A stretch of 64,000 bases of DNA from Acetobacteraceae bacterium (GTDB lineage: Bacteria > Pseudomonadota > Alphaproteobacteria > Acetobacterales > Acetobacteraceae): assembly GCA_030041255.1 (NCBI GenBank), contig JASHOF010000012.1:1-64000 (forward strand), written 5' to 3'. Each line of letters opens with the position of its first letter. The first letter of the stretch is position 1. Position numbers and translations under genes: made by a program. This document shows positions 1 to 7,929 of this stretch, in pieces. A model generated the notes under the pieces. That model was given only the letters and a program-made list of their open reading frames with translations. It was not told the DNA's origin and did no database searches.

Positions 1-241
1 CGAAGATTTTCCCGTCCAGACCGTCATGAGCTGCGGCTTTATACTCCAACCGTTCGGCTTCTTCGATCAAAACCCGACCCTCGACGTGCCACCTTCCTCG
101 AAGGATGGCAGTTGCTGCGTCTAAGTACCGCTCCACAGTAGACAACCAGGCCGACCTGGCACCCCCGATCCGGGGTGCCCGGCTGCCTGCAACGTAATCC
201 GCGAGAAGGCATCGGCTCCAATCCGAGATTGACCTCTTCAC
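1..241 (-). CDS. Partial hypothetical protein, runs off the left edge
   Basis: The minus strand is open from a GTG at 239-241 to the edge of the window (about 80 codons, no stop). The frame begins MKRSISDWSRCLLADYVAG and continues with a helix-rich, charged segment including TVERYLDAATAIL. The composition looks protein-like and is better than the alternative frame here, which is rich in Arg, Gly and Cys. There is no convincing ribosome binding site and I recognise no family. The C-terminus lies outside the window. It could be the downstream member of a pair with the small gene at 324-635, or chance open sequence. Confidence 0.3.
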   Translation of the reverse strand, partial: MKRSISDWSRCLLADYVAGSRAPRIGGARSAWLSTVERYLDAATAILRGRWHVEGRVLIEEAERLEYKAAAHDGLDGKIF

Positions 242-323
242 CTCGCGGCGGCTTTGTCAAAAACGGCTGGTCGACCTCGATAGTCCCTGGAAGCTGGGGA
301 TTCTCGGGTCGGCCAGATCCCCT

Positions 324-635
324 TCAAAATGGCGAAAAATCGTGACGCTGTGTCCTGGTGGCAGGCAGCCGTCCGTCGGGCAGTCGCTTTCCGGCTCGAA
401 CGATAGGAACAATAGCGTAATGGCGTCCGACCTCATTGAGTGTGAACTCCAAGTTGAAATGTACGAAGCTTCGGCAGTCAGTGGTCAACAGAGCAAATTC
501 GTCCGAATGGAGGCGGATGAGAGCATCCACGCGAAGGTGGCGGCGGAGATCTTCTATGAGAACGACCCGCTCACCAAGGCTGTCGAGAATGCCAATATGA
601 GTCGTGTTCGATAGCGGCAACCGATCGACGTTCAT
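324..635 (-). CDS. Small hypothetical protein (possible PIN-like/DUF5615 relative)
   Basis: This 103-residue frame has an N-terminal half with the stretch LLTTDCRSFVHFNLEF followed by GRHYAIVPIVRAGKRLPDG. That pattern loosely recalls the C-terminal half of PIN-like DUF5615 proteins, where a TxDxDF segment is followed by H-x-G-I-hydrophobic strands. The resemblance is by eye only. The opposite strand is also open over 342-614 (90 codons, acidic product, similar GC at third positions), so the coding strand is not settled. The DNA is less GC-rich than the rest of the window, which may indicate acquired sequence. From 636 to 813 I see no gene. Confidence 0.3.
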   Translation of the reverse strand: MNVDRLPLSNTTHIGILDSLGERVVLIEDLRRHLRVDALIRLHSDEFALLTTDCRSFVHFNLEFTLNEVGRHYAIVPIVRAGKRLPDGRLPATRTQRHDFSPF

Positions 636-813
636 GCCTCTGCCTCATTGAGCTCGTTACATAAGACGTATATCGGTCCGCGCAGGTTCCTGGTCACCAT
701 CTGCCGCCGATTGCTATCGCCATGAACCTACGAAGGAACGCATTCAGGTACAGCAACATCCGCTGAAACAGCGTTACGGCCATTGAAACGATGAGGGCCG
801 GTCGAAGTCGTGC

Positions 814-1638
814 CTATAGAACCTCCGCCAGGAATCGTGCAAACAGCGGATCGAACTGCCGCGGCGCTTCCCAGAACGGCGCGTGGCCGATGCCATCCAG
901 CACATGCACCTGCCCGTCCCACAACCGCGCGTACCTGATCGTGCGAAGGTACCCATTGTTCACGAATGGCTCCGCTCCACCGGAAACGATGGCAAGCGGG
1001 CGGTCACAGGTCTCCACAATGTGGCGCTGGTCCGCCCCCCAGCCGGCAGCAAAGGCGGCAAACATCGCCTCCCGCGCTCGCCCATCCGTGCGCCTTACGG
1101 CATCGAGCAGAAACTCCTCGAACGGCGCGTTGATACCGCAGGTGGCGTGCGCGTAGGCTTGCACATCGGCCTCGGTAAAGGAGCATTTCCCGGCGAGATT
1201 CATGTGCTCGGAGGGAAGGAAGCCGGCAGCGAGCGAGTCAGGCGAATTGGCAACTGGCGGCGTGCCGGTTGCAAGCAGCCCCACCATGCCCGCGTTGCGG
1301 CTGAACATCTCGATACCGATATGGCCACCGAGCGACCAGCCGAGCACCGCAAAGCGCGAAATACCGAGCCTGTCGAGGATCTCCGTTGCCATGTCGGCGT
1401 ACCCGGGCATGCAATAGCTCCGCCGCGGGTTGCGCGCGTTCGAGGACCTACCGTGTCCCGGCAGATCGATCGCGACAAGGCGGTAGCGGCGGCCGATCTC
1501 ACCCTCCATCTGATTGCGGAACACCTCTTTGCAGGATGAATTGCCATGCACCAGCAGCACCGGCCACCCGCTGCCGCCACTCTCGGCAACGGCGATCGTG
1601 GCGTGGCTCGTCTCCAGCATATAGCTCGTCTGCGGCAT
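814..1638 (-). CDS. Alpha/beta hydrolase fold protein
   Basis: A 274-residue alpha/beta hydrolase. The N-terminal strand leads into VLLVHGNSS, the usual HG oxyanion-hole motif (about residues 25-33). The nucleophile elbow LGWSLGGHIG (G-x-S-x-G) lies near residue 100, and a late GIGHAPFWE carries the catalytic His near residue 258. It has the length of small esterases or haloperoxidase-like hydrolases and no signal peptide. The ATG at 1638 was chosen because the open frame upstream of it has Cys/Arg-rich non-family sequence and overlaps the preceding oxidoreductase. It lies 25 bases behind that oxidoreductase and probably shares its transcript. The substrate cannot be told from sequence; an ester or lactone of a sugar-like acid would fit its neighbours. 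Confidence 0.85.
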   Translation of the reverse strand: MPQTSYMLETSHATIAVAESGGSGWPVLLVHGNSSCKEVFRNQMEGEIGRRYRLVAIDLPGHGRSSNARNPRRSYCMPGYADMATEILDRLGISRFAVLGWSLGGHIGIEMFSRNAGMVGLLATGTPPVANSPDSLAAGFLPSEHMNLAGKCSFTEADVQAYAHATCGINAPFEEFLLDAVRRTDGRAREAMFAAFAAGWGADQRHIVETCDRPLAIVSGGAEPFVNNGYLRTIRYARLWDGQVHVLDGIGHAPFWEAPRQFDPLFARFLAEVL

Positions 1639-1663
1639 GGCGTACCCCGTCAATGCGCCGAGG

Positions 1664-2752
1664 TTACAACTCGACGATGCACCTTGTGCGAACGCTTTCA
1701 TCGGCGGCCAGCACGATGCGCAGGCTCTGCACCGCGTCCCGCATATGATCGCCCAGGTCAATGTCCTCCCGGATCGCGCGCAACAGGAATACCTGCTCGC
1801 GCGCGCACAGCTCATCGTGCCCGGGTTCATCGTCCATACGGAACACCTCGTCAGGTCGAGCAAGCGAGTTGTCCGGGTTGAGCGCAGCGTGGTGGAGCCG
1901 GATCACGCTGGTCTTCGTATGCGTGTCGATGTCGGCCGACGTGGTCTCGGCCGCACCCGCCTTCACCTCCTTCCCCTGCTCGGGCATCACGATGCTGACC
2001 GCCCCTTTCGGCCCAACCACGTCTTTGACGAAGAAAGCGACCTCGCTCATCATCGGCCCCCAGCCTGCCTCGTACCAGCCGACCGATCCATCCTCGAACT
2101 CTACATGCAGGTGGCCATAATTGTAGGTTTTTACGTCAGAGGAAAGGTGCGCGCCTATCCCGTGCACGCGGACTGGCCTGGACTTCGTCATCTGGCACAT
2201 CACGTCAACGTAATGTACGCCGCAGTCGACGATCGGTGGCAGGCTCTGCATGAGCGCGCGGTGCCAGGTCCAGGCCGGTCCGACCGACTGCTGGTTCAGA
2301 TTCATGCGCATGACCAGCGGCTTGCCCAGCGTCCGCGCGATTTCTACGAACCGGATCCAGGAAGGATGCACGCGCAGAATGTAGCCGACGACCAACTTGC
2401 GCCCGCGCGCTGTTGCCGCATCGACCACCCGCTCTGCATCGGCAGCCGTCTCGGCGAGCGGTTTTTCAACGAACACGTGTGCGCCTGCCTCGATCGCCCG
2501 CAGGGCGAAAGCGGCGTGCGTATCCGGATAGGTATTGATCGAAACCACGTCCGGCCTGACCTCCGCCAGGGCCGTTGCGAAATCGGCAAAGCGCGGCACG
2601 TCGCGCCACGATTCCGGCAGGTCACGGCGAGATTTGATCGAACGGGCACAAAGGCCGGCAAGCGAGTAGCCGCCCAGCGTGCCGTAAGCGCGCGCATGTG
2701 CCATGCCCATATTTCCAAGGCCAACCACCAGCACGCGCAGATCATTCGCCAT
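1664..2752 (-). CDS. Gfo/Idh/MocA family NAD(P)-dependent oxidoreductase
   Basis: This 362-residue protein starts with a Rossmann fold (VLVVGLGNMGMAHARAYG) and continues with the family's EKPLAETAADAERV motif at about residues 95-108, where the Lys is the conserved catalytic/NAD-contact residue. The C-terminal half is the alpha/beta substrate domain, with DCGVHYVDV providing the conserved Asp and His. The ATG at 2752 follows a good AAGGAAG ribosome site. Members oxidise or reduce sugars, inositols and related polyols in the cytoplasm; the exact substrate is unknown. It is the first gene of a two-gene minus-strand unit with the hydrolase and is transcribed divergently from the amidase. The 223-base gap to the amidase should hold both promoters. 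Confidence 0.9.
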   Translation of the reverse strand: MANDLRVLVVGLGNMGMAHARAYGTLGGYSLAGLCARSIKSRRDLPESWRDVPRFADFATALAEVRPDVVSINTYPDTHAAFALRAIEAGAHVFVEKPLAETAADAERVVDAATARGRKLVVGYILRVHPSWIRFVEIARTLGKPLVMRMNLNQQSVGPAWTWHRALMQSLPPIVDCGVHYVDVMCQMTKSRPVRVHGIGAHLSSDVKTYNYGHLHVEFEDGSVGWYEAGWGPMMSEVAFFVKDVVGPKGAVSIVMPEQGKEVKAGAAETTSADIDTHTKTSVIRLHHAALNPDNSLARPDEVFRMDDEPGHDELCAREQVFLLRAIREDIDLGDHMRDAVQSLRIVLAADESVRTRCIVEL

Positions 2753-2975
2753 TGTCGCTTCCTTTGGCGGGTCCGATGCGATGCCGCCAGGACATGCAAA
2801 CGCTTGGCGCGGCTACGCTCGTGCCGCGCGTATCGCTCTTGACGGTCCACTCCGCTCGCCGTAGCGTAAACGTAACAGCGCGGAACACAACAACTTTCTC
2901 GTTGCGGCAACAGGGGAGGACGGAGCCGCCACATCGTCGCGGCCGGGGCGTTCCCCGCAATTGGAGGGGTACGTC

Positions 2976-4421
2976 ATGGGTAGTGTCACTGCCGATCTCG
3001 TGCGGCTCTATGCCGATAGTGATGCCGTAGCCCTCGGTGCGCTGGTACGCGCCGGCGAGATCACCGCGGCAGAGCTCGTGGAAACGGCGCTGTCTGTCAT
3101 CGACCGCGTCAACCCGAAGCTCAACGCTGTGGTGCATCGGCTGGAGGATATGGCCCGCGCACAAGTAGAAGCCGGTGTCCCGCGGGATGCGCCGTTCGCC
3201 GGTGTGCCGTATCTCCTGAAAGAGTTGGCGTCCATGTGGGAGGGCGCACCGCTGACGAATTGCTGCGCCTGGCTGCGCGGGGTGCGGGCGCCGGCGGATT
3301 CCGAGGTGACGCGGCGGATCAAGGCGGCCGGGTTCGTGCTGGTCGGCAAGTCCAACGCGCCGGAAAACGGTTGGGCGATCACGACCGAACCGCGCCTCTA
3401 TGGTGCGACACACAACCCCTGGCGCGAGGACGTGACGCCGGGTGGATCGAGCGGCGGTTCGGCCGCAGCCGTCGCAGCGCATCTCGTGCCGCTGGCCGAA
3501 GCCAGCGATGGTGCGGGTTCGATCCGTGTGCCGGCGTCCTGTTGCGGCGTTGTCGGGCTGAAGCCGTCACGCGGACGCGTGACCATCGCGCCGTTCGGCG
3601 ACTTTTGGTACGGCGGCGCCTGTTTCTTTTGCGTTTCACGCACGGTGCGCGACACCGCTGCCTATCTTGACGCGGTTGCCGGGGCGCTGCCCGGCGATCC
3701 CTATACGCCACCCGCGCCTGCAGGACGCTGGCGCGAACTTGCTGAGCGGGCGCCGCAGCGCCTGCGCATCGGCTTCACCGTGACGCCGCCGGACGGCAGC
3801 GCCATCGATCCCGAAGCGGTCCGCGCGGTGCAGCGCACCGCGCACCTGCTGGAAGGTCTCGGCCACGTGCTCGAGGAGCGCAATATGGCGCTCGACGCGG
3901 CGCAGGCCTGGCGCACCTACACGCGCATGACACCGGTCGAATCCGCTGCGCTCTTCGACGCGATGGAACCGCTGGTTGGCCGCCCCGTGACCGAGGCCGA
4001 TGTCGAGCCGGTCACCTGGGCCATCATCCAGCGTGGCCGCTCGCTCGGCGCCGTCCAGCACGCGACGGATGTGAATGCGCTGCGAGTCCTCTCGCGCGAG
4101 ATCGCCGCCGATCTGCTACCCTATGACGTGTACATCACGCCGACGCTCACACAGAAGCCGCGTCCCCTCGGGTACTGGAACATGAACGAGCCGGACCTCG
4201 ATCGCTATAACGCGAAGTGGACCGACGCCGTATTCATGTTCCCCTTCAACCTCTCCGGCTTGCCGGCGCTCTCGCTGCCACTGCACTGGTCTGCCGACGG
4301 GTTGCCCATGGGCGTGCAGCTCGTCGGCCGCTCCGGCGATGAGGCGACACTGCTGGCGCTGGCGAGAGTGCTGGAGCAGGAAATGCCCTGGCGCGATCGT
4401 CCCCCCCCTCTCCGCGTGTGA
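2976..4421 (+). CDS. Amidase signature family protein
   Basis: A 481-residue amidase of the Ser-cisSer-Lys class. The catalytic Lys lies in GVPYLLKELASM, the Gly/Ser-rich signature is TPGGSSGGSAAAVAA, and the nucleophile Ser sits in DGAGSIRVPASCCG, followed by the family's GLKPSRGRV. The C-terminal half (TPTLTQKPRPLG, FNLSGLPALSLPL, GVQLVGR) is also typical, and the length is normal. A TTG opens the frame 15 bases earlier, but ATG 2976 is preferred because GGAGGGG lies 6 bases before it. These enzymes hydrolyse amides or carbamates in the cytoplasm. GatA is unlikely, since no gatB or gatC is nearby and the GatA-specific context is absent. It probably belongs to the catabolic island with the hydrolase, the oxidoreductase and the GntR regulator. 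Confidence 0.92.
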   Translation: MGSVTADLVRLYADSDAVALGALVRAGEITAAELVETALSVIDRVNPKLNAVVHRLEDMARAQVEAGVPRDAPFAGVPYLLKELASMWEGAPLTNCCAWLRGVRAPADSEVTRRIKAAGFVLVGKSNAPENGWAITTEPRLYGATHNPWREDVTPGGSSGGSAAAVAAHLVPLAEASDGAGSIRVPASCCGVVGLKPSRGRVTIAPFGDFWYGGACFFCVSRTVRDTAAYLDAVAGALPGDPYTPPAPAGRWRELAERAPQRLRIGFTVTPPDGSAIDPEAVRAVQRTAHLLEGLGHVLEERNMALDAAQAWRTYTRMTPVESAALFDAMEPLVGRPVTEADVEPVTWAIIQRGRSLGAVQHATDVNALRVLSREIAADLLPYDVYITPTLTQKPRPLGYWNMNEPDLDRYNAKWTDAVFMFPFNLSGLPALSLPLHWSADGLPMGVQLVGRSGDEATLLALARVLEQEMPWRDRPPPLRV

Positions 4422-4592
4422 TAGCCGGGTGCAGGGAACGTTCCGGCTGAGCCTGCAAGGGTATGCAGGGCCGATGGCCGGCATCGCCATAGTGGCCAAG
4501 CCAACTCCTGAATGGTGCGTCTCTCTGTCGGGAGATGTCAGCCAGCGGCGGCCGGGTGCTGCGACACGGCTGCGGTATCAACGGGAAGAAGC

Positions 4593-4781
4593 GCGGGAAG
4601 CCTGGCCTTTGCAGGTGCTGCAAACGAATACTTCTGGATCGACCCCGCATGCCGGGTGGCAGGCGTGCTGCTGATGCAGTATTTCCCGTTTTGCGACCAT
4701 GCGGCCCTGGCCACCTTCTCTGCGCTCGAGACCGGGATCTACGGCCTGATCAAGGGGGGACAGCGGGTGCGGGGCCGGTGA
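4593..4781 (+). pseudogene. Relic of a beta-lactamase-family serine hydrolase (C-terminus only)
   Basis: Between the amidase and the GntR gene one plus-strand frame reads AGSLAFAGAANEYFWIDP, then VAGVLLMQYFPFCD and FSALETGIYGL, and stops at 4781. Class C beta-lactamase-like esterases end in just this way: a G-W-G-G-x-A-N-T-Y-F-W-x-D-P strand, then GVLMTQxxPFxD and a short helix. Nothing upstream encodes the Ser-x-x-Lys or Tyr-x-Asn parts, so about 60 codons of a lost gene of roughly 400 remain. The rest of 4422-4814 holds no gene I can support. Confidence 0.5.
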
Positions 4782-4814
4782 GGAACCAGCCCCGACAGCG
4801 ACCCCGCCGATGTG

Positions 4815-5621
4815 TCACGACTTGCCTCGAGAACTTCCCCGGGCGGGATGCCTGTGCACCGCCGACCATTCACTTTCCGGCATACCTCCAGGCCGCTCCA
4901 TCGAGAGATGAAACTCGAAGCGATCTGGCCGGTAGAGACCTTCGTCGACCTCGAGCGGCACACTGTTCTGGTCGCAAATGGTTCGTCGCATGCAGACGAG
5001 CGCCGCGCCCACGGGTATTTCAAGGAGCTTCGCGATCCTGACCTCCGCGAGCTTCGCCGTGACTGTCTGATCGGCGCGGGTGAGTCGAATGCCGGCTCTT
5101 TCAAGAAGCGGCAGCATCGGCCCCTTTTGCAGTTGTGCACGCGTGAATGTGCGCCCGACATCTTCCCTGAGATAGGTCGTCACGTAGCCGTACACGGCCC
5201 CCTTGCAACTGTCCAACCGCACGGCTTTCTGGACAACGTCATTCTCCTTCAAAACCAACTGGCGAGCGATGGCACTTGGCGGCCTCACATACTCGAATTC
5301 CAGAATCCTGGTCCTGGTGCGCAACCCCGGCGCCACCAGATAATCCATGAAGCCGCGCAGGTCGGCGGGCGCCGGCCGGGTCGTCAGCCGCTGCCGGCGC
5401 GGGAATGTGCCACGACCCTTTTCACGCGAGACCAGGCCTTCCTTTTGCAGCTTTTCCAATGTGGCGCGAATAGTAACGCGAGAGACATCATACATTCCGG
5501 CCAGCACAAGCTCGCTCGGAATCGGCTTGTCTTCGATGAATGAACCATCCAAGATCCGTTCGCGAAGGATCGTATAGATCTGATGGTACAATGGCAGGGG
5601 CATTTCGCCCTTACGATGCAT
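4815..5621 (-). CDS. GntR family transcriptional regulator, HutC/UTRA type
   Basis: A 268-residue repressor. The N-terminal winged helix spans about residues 10-75 (LPLYHQIYTILRERILDG, then PSELVLAGMYDVSRVTIRATLEKL and the wing GLVSREKGRGTF). The UTRA effector domain follows, with its usual end pattern (PVGAALVCMRRTICDQN, then VPLEVDEGLYRPDRFEF). ATG 5621 is preferred over a TTG at 5696 because the family normally starts shortly before the LPLYHQI helix. UTRA proteins sense small metabolites such as sugars or amino-acid breakdown products. It is transcribed toward the amidase and serine-hydrolase relic and is the natural candidate to control the 0.8-4.4 kb catabolic genes. Confidence 0.88.
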   Translation of the reverse strand: MHRKGEMPLPLYHQIYTILRERILDGSFIEDKPIPSELVLAGMYDVSRVTIRATLEKLQKEGLVSREKGRGTFPRRQRLTTRPAPADLRGFMDYLVAPGLRTRTRILEFEYVRPPSAIARQLVLKENDVVQKAVRLDSCKGAVYGYVTTYLREDVGRTFTRAQLQKGPMLPLLERAGIRLTRADQTVTAKLAEVRIAKLLEIPVGAALVCMRRTICDQNSVPLEVDEGLYRPDRFEFHLSMERPGGMPESEWSAVHRHPARGSSRGKS

Positions 5622-5855
5622 ATTTCGTTGTCCTGCACTGCTCTTATCGGCCACCCTTTTCTCAATAGCGCATGCCGAGAGGACTTCGCAAGACAACTGG
5701 TTCGTCGCCCGATCAGCGATCGGGCATACCGCTTACAAAGCGGAACCAGGCCGGTATGCCGGGGAGTGAAGCAAAGGGGCAAAGCAGACGAGACCGCTCG
5801 CTCTCAGTTGTAGCCGCGCACCTGTCCTCTGCGAGTGCCACCCCACACGGCGCCG

Positions 5856-6581
5856 CTATTGCAGAAGCGGAACCTCCGCGGCCCTCAGCTCCACACCCCG
5901 CACGTCCGCCTGGCCCGCCAGCAGGCGCACATATTGATTCATCGCCACGCGCTGCACGCGCTCGGCAAGCATGCCGGCAACGCGCTCCCGTACCGCCTCG
6001 AAGGGAACCCGCTCGCCGGATATGCGGCGATCGATCGCCACGATGTGAAATCCGAATCGCGACTTCACAAGCTGCGGCAGAATGCCGAGCGCGCCATCGC
6101 CAAACAGGGCCTGCTCGAATTCGGCAACAGTCTCCCCGCGTCCGATCTGGCCGAGATTCCCGCCATGCCGCCCCGAGGGGCAGTTCGAGAGCGTCAGCGC
6201 GCAGGTCGCAAAATCCTCCGGCGCCTCGAGAAGCTGTGCCAACGTCCGCTCGGCCTGCTCGCGCACCAGTGTCACGGGTGAGCCTGGTGTGACCTGGAAC
6301 AGGATGTGCCGCGCGAAGATCAGATCGCCGCTCCGGAACGCCTCCGGATGCGCATCGTAGAAGCGGCGACACTCTTCCTCGCCTGGCTCCGGCGTCGTCA
6401 CCTCGCGCTCGAGCAAGGCTTCGATCGCCGCCCCCTCCTCCTCCTGATCCGTCCCAGGCGCCAGCAATCCCACCGCCATGGCGCGCTGGCGCAGCAGTTC
6501 ACGCACCGCCGCCAGCTCCGGCGTCGGCCACGGCGCAGGGTCGACCGCGACGCCGTTGATCGAAATCGGTCCGCGCATCAT
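5856..6581 (-). CDS. Parvulin-type peptidyl-prolyl isomerase, last gene of the nar operon
   Basis: This 241-residue protein has a PpiC/parvulin domain at about residues 85-185: FARHILFQV, then the Gly-rich core CPSGRHGGNLGQIGRGETV and SRFGFHIVAIDRR. The N-terminal helical segment resembles NifM/SurA-type chaperone modules. No signal peptide is visible, so it is probably cytoplasmic. It begins 2 bases after the narI stop, making co-transcription near certain. Parvulins at the 3' end of nar clusters are known in other proteobacteria and are thought to help fold or mature the large reductase; that role is inference here. Confidence 0.85.
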   Translation of the reverse strand: MMRGPISINGVAVDPAPWPTPELAAVRELLRQRAMAVGLLAPGTDQEEEGAAIEALLEREVTTPEPGEEECRRFYDAHPEAFRSGDLIFARHILFQVTPGSPVTLVREQAERTLAQLLEAPEDFATCALTLSNCPSGRHGGNLGQIGRGETVAEFEQALFGDGALGILPQLVKSRFGFHIVAIDRRISGERVPFEAVRERVAGMLAERVQRVAMNQYVRLLAGQADVRGVELRAAEVPLLQ

Positions 6582-6582
6582 T

Positions 6583-7284
6583 TCACGACGTGTGCCGCCG
6601 CGTACGCACGAGCTGATAGGGGCGGAAGAGGTAGGCCAGCGATCCCACTCCGCTCCAGATATGGATCATGCGGGTGAAGGGCGAGATCAGGAAGATGGTA
6701 AAGCCGACGAAGATATGGACCCGATAGATGATCGGCGTGCCGAGCAGCAATGCTGCCACGCCCCCCTGAAAGGTGACGATGCCCTTCACGTACGTCACCA
6801 GCACCTCGAACATCGACCCGCTCATATGCATGGCCGAGAACGGCACCGTCAGCAGGCCAAGCGCCAGTTGCAGCCACAGCAGCAGCACCACCGCGATGTC
6901 CCACTTGCGGCTGTTGTTGCGAATGCGCGGGTCGCCGAGCCGGCGGTGAATCAAGATCGACATCCCGACGATGGCAATGAGCCCGGCAACACCGCCGGCG
7001 AGCATCGCCATCAGCTCGTGTTGCGCCGGGCCGATGGCCCAGTCGATCGCCCAGTCGGGCGTCAGGAAACCGATGAAATGACCGGCCACGACGACGAGGA
7101 TGCCGTAATGAAAAAGATTCGAGCCAAGCCGCATCTGGTGCCGGCGCAGAAGCTGCGAGGAATCACTCTTCCAGGTGTAGGGTTCTCGATCGAACCGGAC
7201 GAGCGAGCCGAGCAGCAGAACGGCCAGCGCGATATAGGGATAGATGCCGAACAGGAATTCGTTGAGGGCGGTGGCGAAACCCAT
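6583..7284 (-). CDS. narI: Respiratory nitrate reductase gamma subunit (cytochrome b)
   Basis: NarI anchors NarGH to the inner membrane and oxidises quinol, passing electrons through two b hemes to NarH. The 233-residue product has five hydrophobic segments: FLFGIYPYIALAVLLLG, FHYGILVVVAGHFIGF, a third around GGVAGLIAIVGMSILIH, a fourth with LLLWLQLALGLLTV, and the last at HIFVGFTIFLISPFTRMIHI. Candidate heme ligands are the His residues in HYGILVVVAGH, MHMSGS and TRMIHIWSG. The length equals the family norm. The ATG at 7284 overlaps the narJ stop (ATGA), indicating translational coupling; an open frame further upstream is narJ read in another frame. Confidence 0.95.
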   Translation of the reverse strand: MGFATALNEFLFGIYPYIALAVLLLGSLVRFDREPYTWKSDSSQLLRRHQMRLGSNLFHYGILVVVAGHFIGFLTPDWAIDWAIGPAQHELMAMLAGGVAGLIAIVGMSILIHRRLGDPRIRNNSRKWDIAVVLLLWLQLALGLLTVPFSAMHMSGSMFEVLVTYVKGIVTFQGGVAALLLGTPIIYRVHIFVGFTIFLISPFTRMIHIWSGVGSLAYLFRPYQLVRTRRHTS

Positions 7285-7919
7285 CAGCCCCTCCCCGCGC
7301 CCGGCGGTCCCGCCGGTTCGAAGGCCGGCCGCTCGAGCCACTCGGCGTCGAGATCTTCGCGCACCACCCGCCGCCCGGATGCCGCCTTCACGTCCAGCCC
7401 GGGCTCGCCGACGATGCCGAGCAAGGCCTGAAGCGCCGCCGCGTAGTCGCTTCCCCGTTTCAGCAACGCTTCTCCGACCGCGCGCAGGATGTGCGCGCAA
7501 TCGCCAAGCATCGCTTTCGCTTCCGCGATGTCGCGGCAACTCAGATATTCGAGGACGACCGGAAGATAATCGGGCAACTCGCGGCTGCTGAGCTCGAAGC
7601 CCGCCGCCGCATAGACCGCCTTCAGCTCGACCATGGCACCTCCCCTCTCGCGTGCCTCGCCATGCACATGTTCGAACAGATAGAGCGATGTCGCTCGCCC
7701 GCGATCGAACAGCTCGACATATCGTTCCTCGCTCACCAACGGCTCGGCAGCTCGTATGGATTCGACGAGGCGCAAGAGGCTCAGGCGATCCTTCGGCCGC
7801 ACTACGTGCGAGGCGCCGATGACTTCGGAAATTTCAGGCAGTGCTGCGCGCAACTCGGGGCGCGGATAGTCGAGCAGCGCACCGATGGCTTTCAGCACGA
7901 CCAGATCGCCTCGTTCCAT
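7284..7919 (-). CDS. narJ: Nitrate reductase molybdenum cofactor assembly chaperone
   Basis: NarJ is a cytoplasmic system-specific chaperone that binds the NarG N-terminus and holds NarGH until cofactor insertion is complete. The 211-residue product matches the TorD/NarJ fold pattern: ALLDYPRPELRAALPEI near the start, YVELFDRGRATSLYLFEHVHGE at the centre (the family's D-R-x-x-x-x-L-x-L-F-E-H-V-H-G motif), and LPDYLPVVLEYLS after it. It starts 10 bases after narH and overlaps narI by 4 bases, so the operon is tightly coupled. Confidence 0.94.
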   Translation of the reverse strand: MERGDLVVLKAIGALLDYPRPELRAALPEISEVIGASHVVRPKDRLSLLRLVESIRAAEPLVSEERYVELFDRGRATSLYLFEHVHGEARERGGAMVELKAVYAAAGFELSSRELPDYLPVVLEYLSCRDIAEAKAMLGDCAHILRAVGEALLKRGSDYAAALQALLGIVGEPGLDVKAASGRRVVREDLDAEWLERPAFEPAGPPGAGRG

Positions 7920-7929
7920 GGCCGGCGTC

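Noticed and set aside
2961-2975. TTG start for the amidase 15 bases upstream
   Set aside because: The TTG overlaps the GGAGGGG ribosome site that serves ATG 2976, so it is unlikely to be used.
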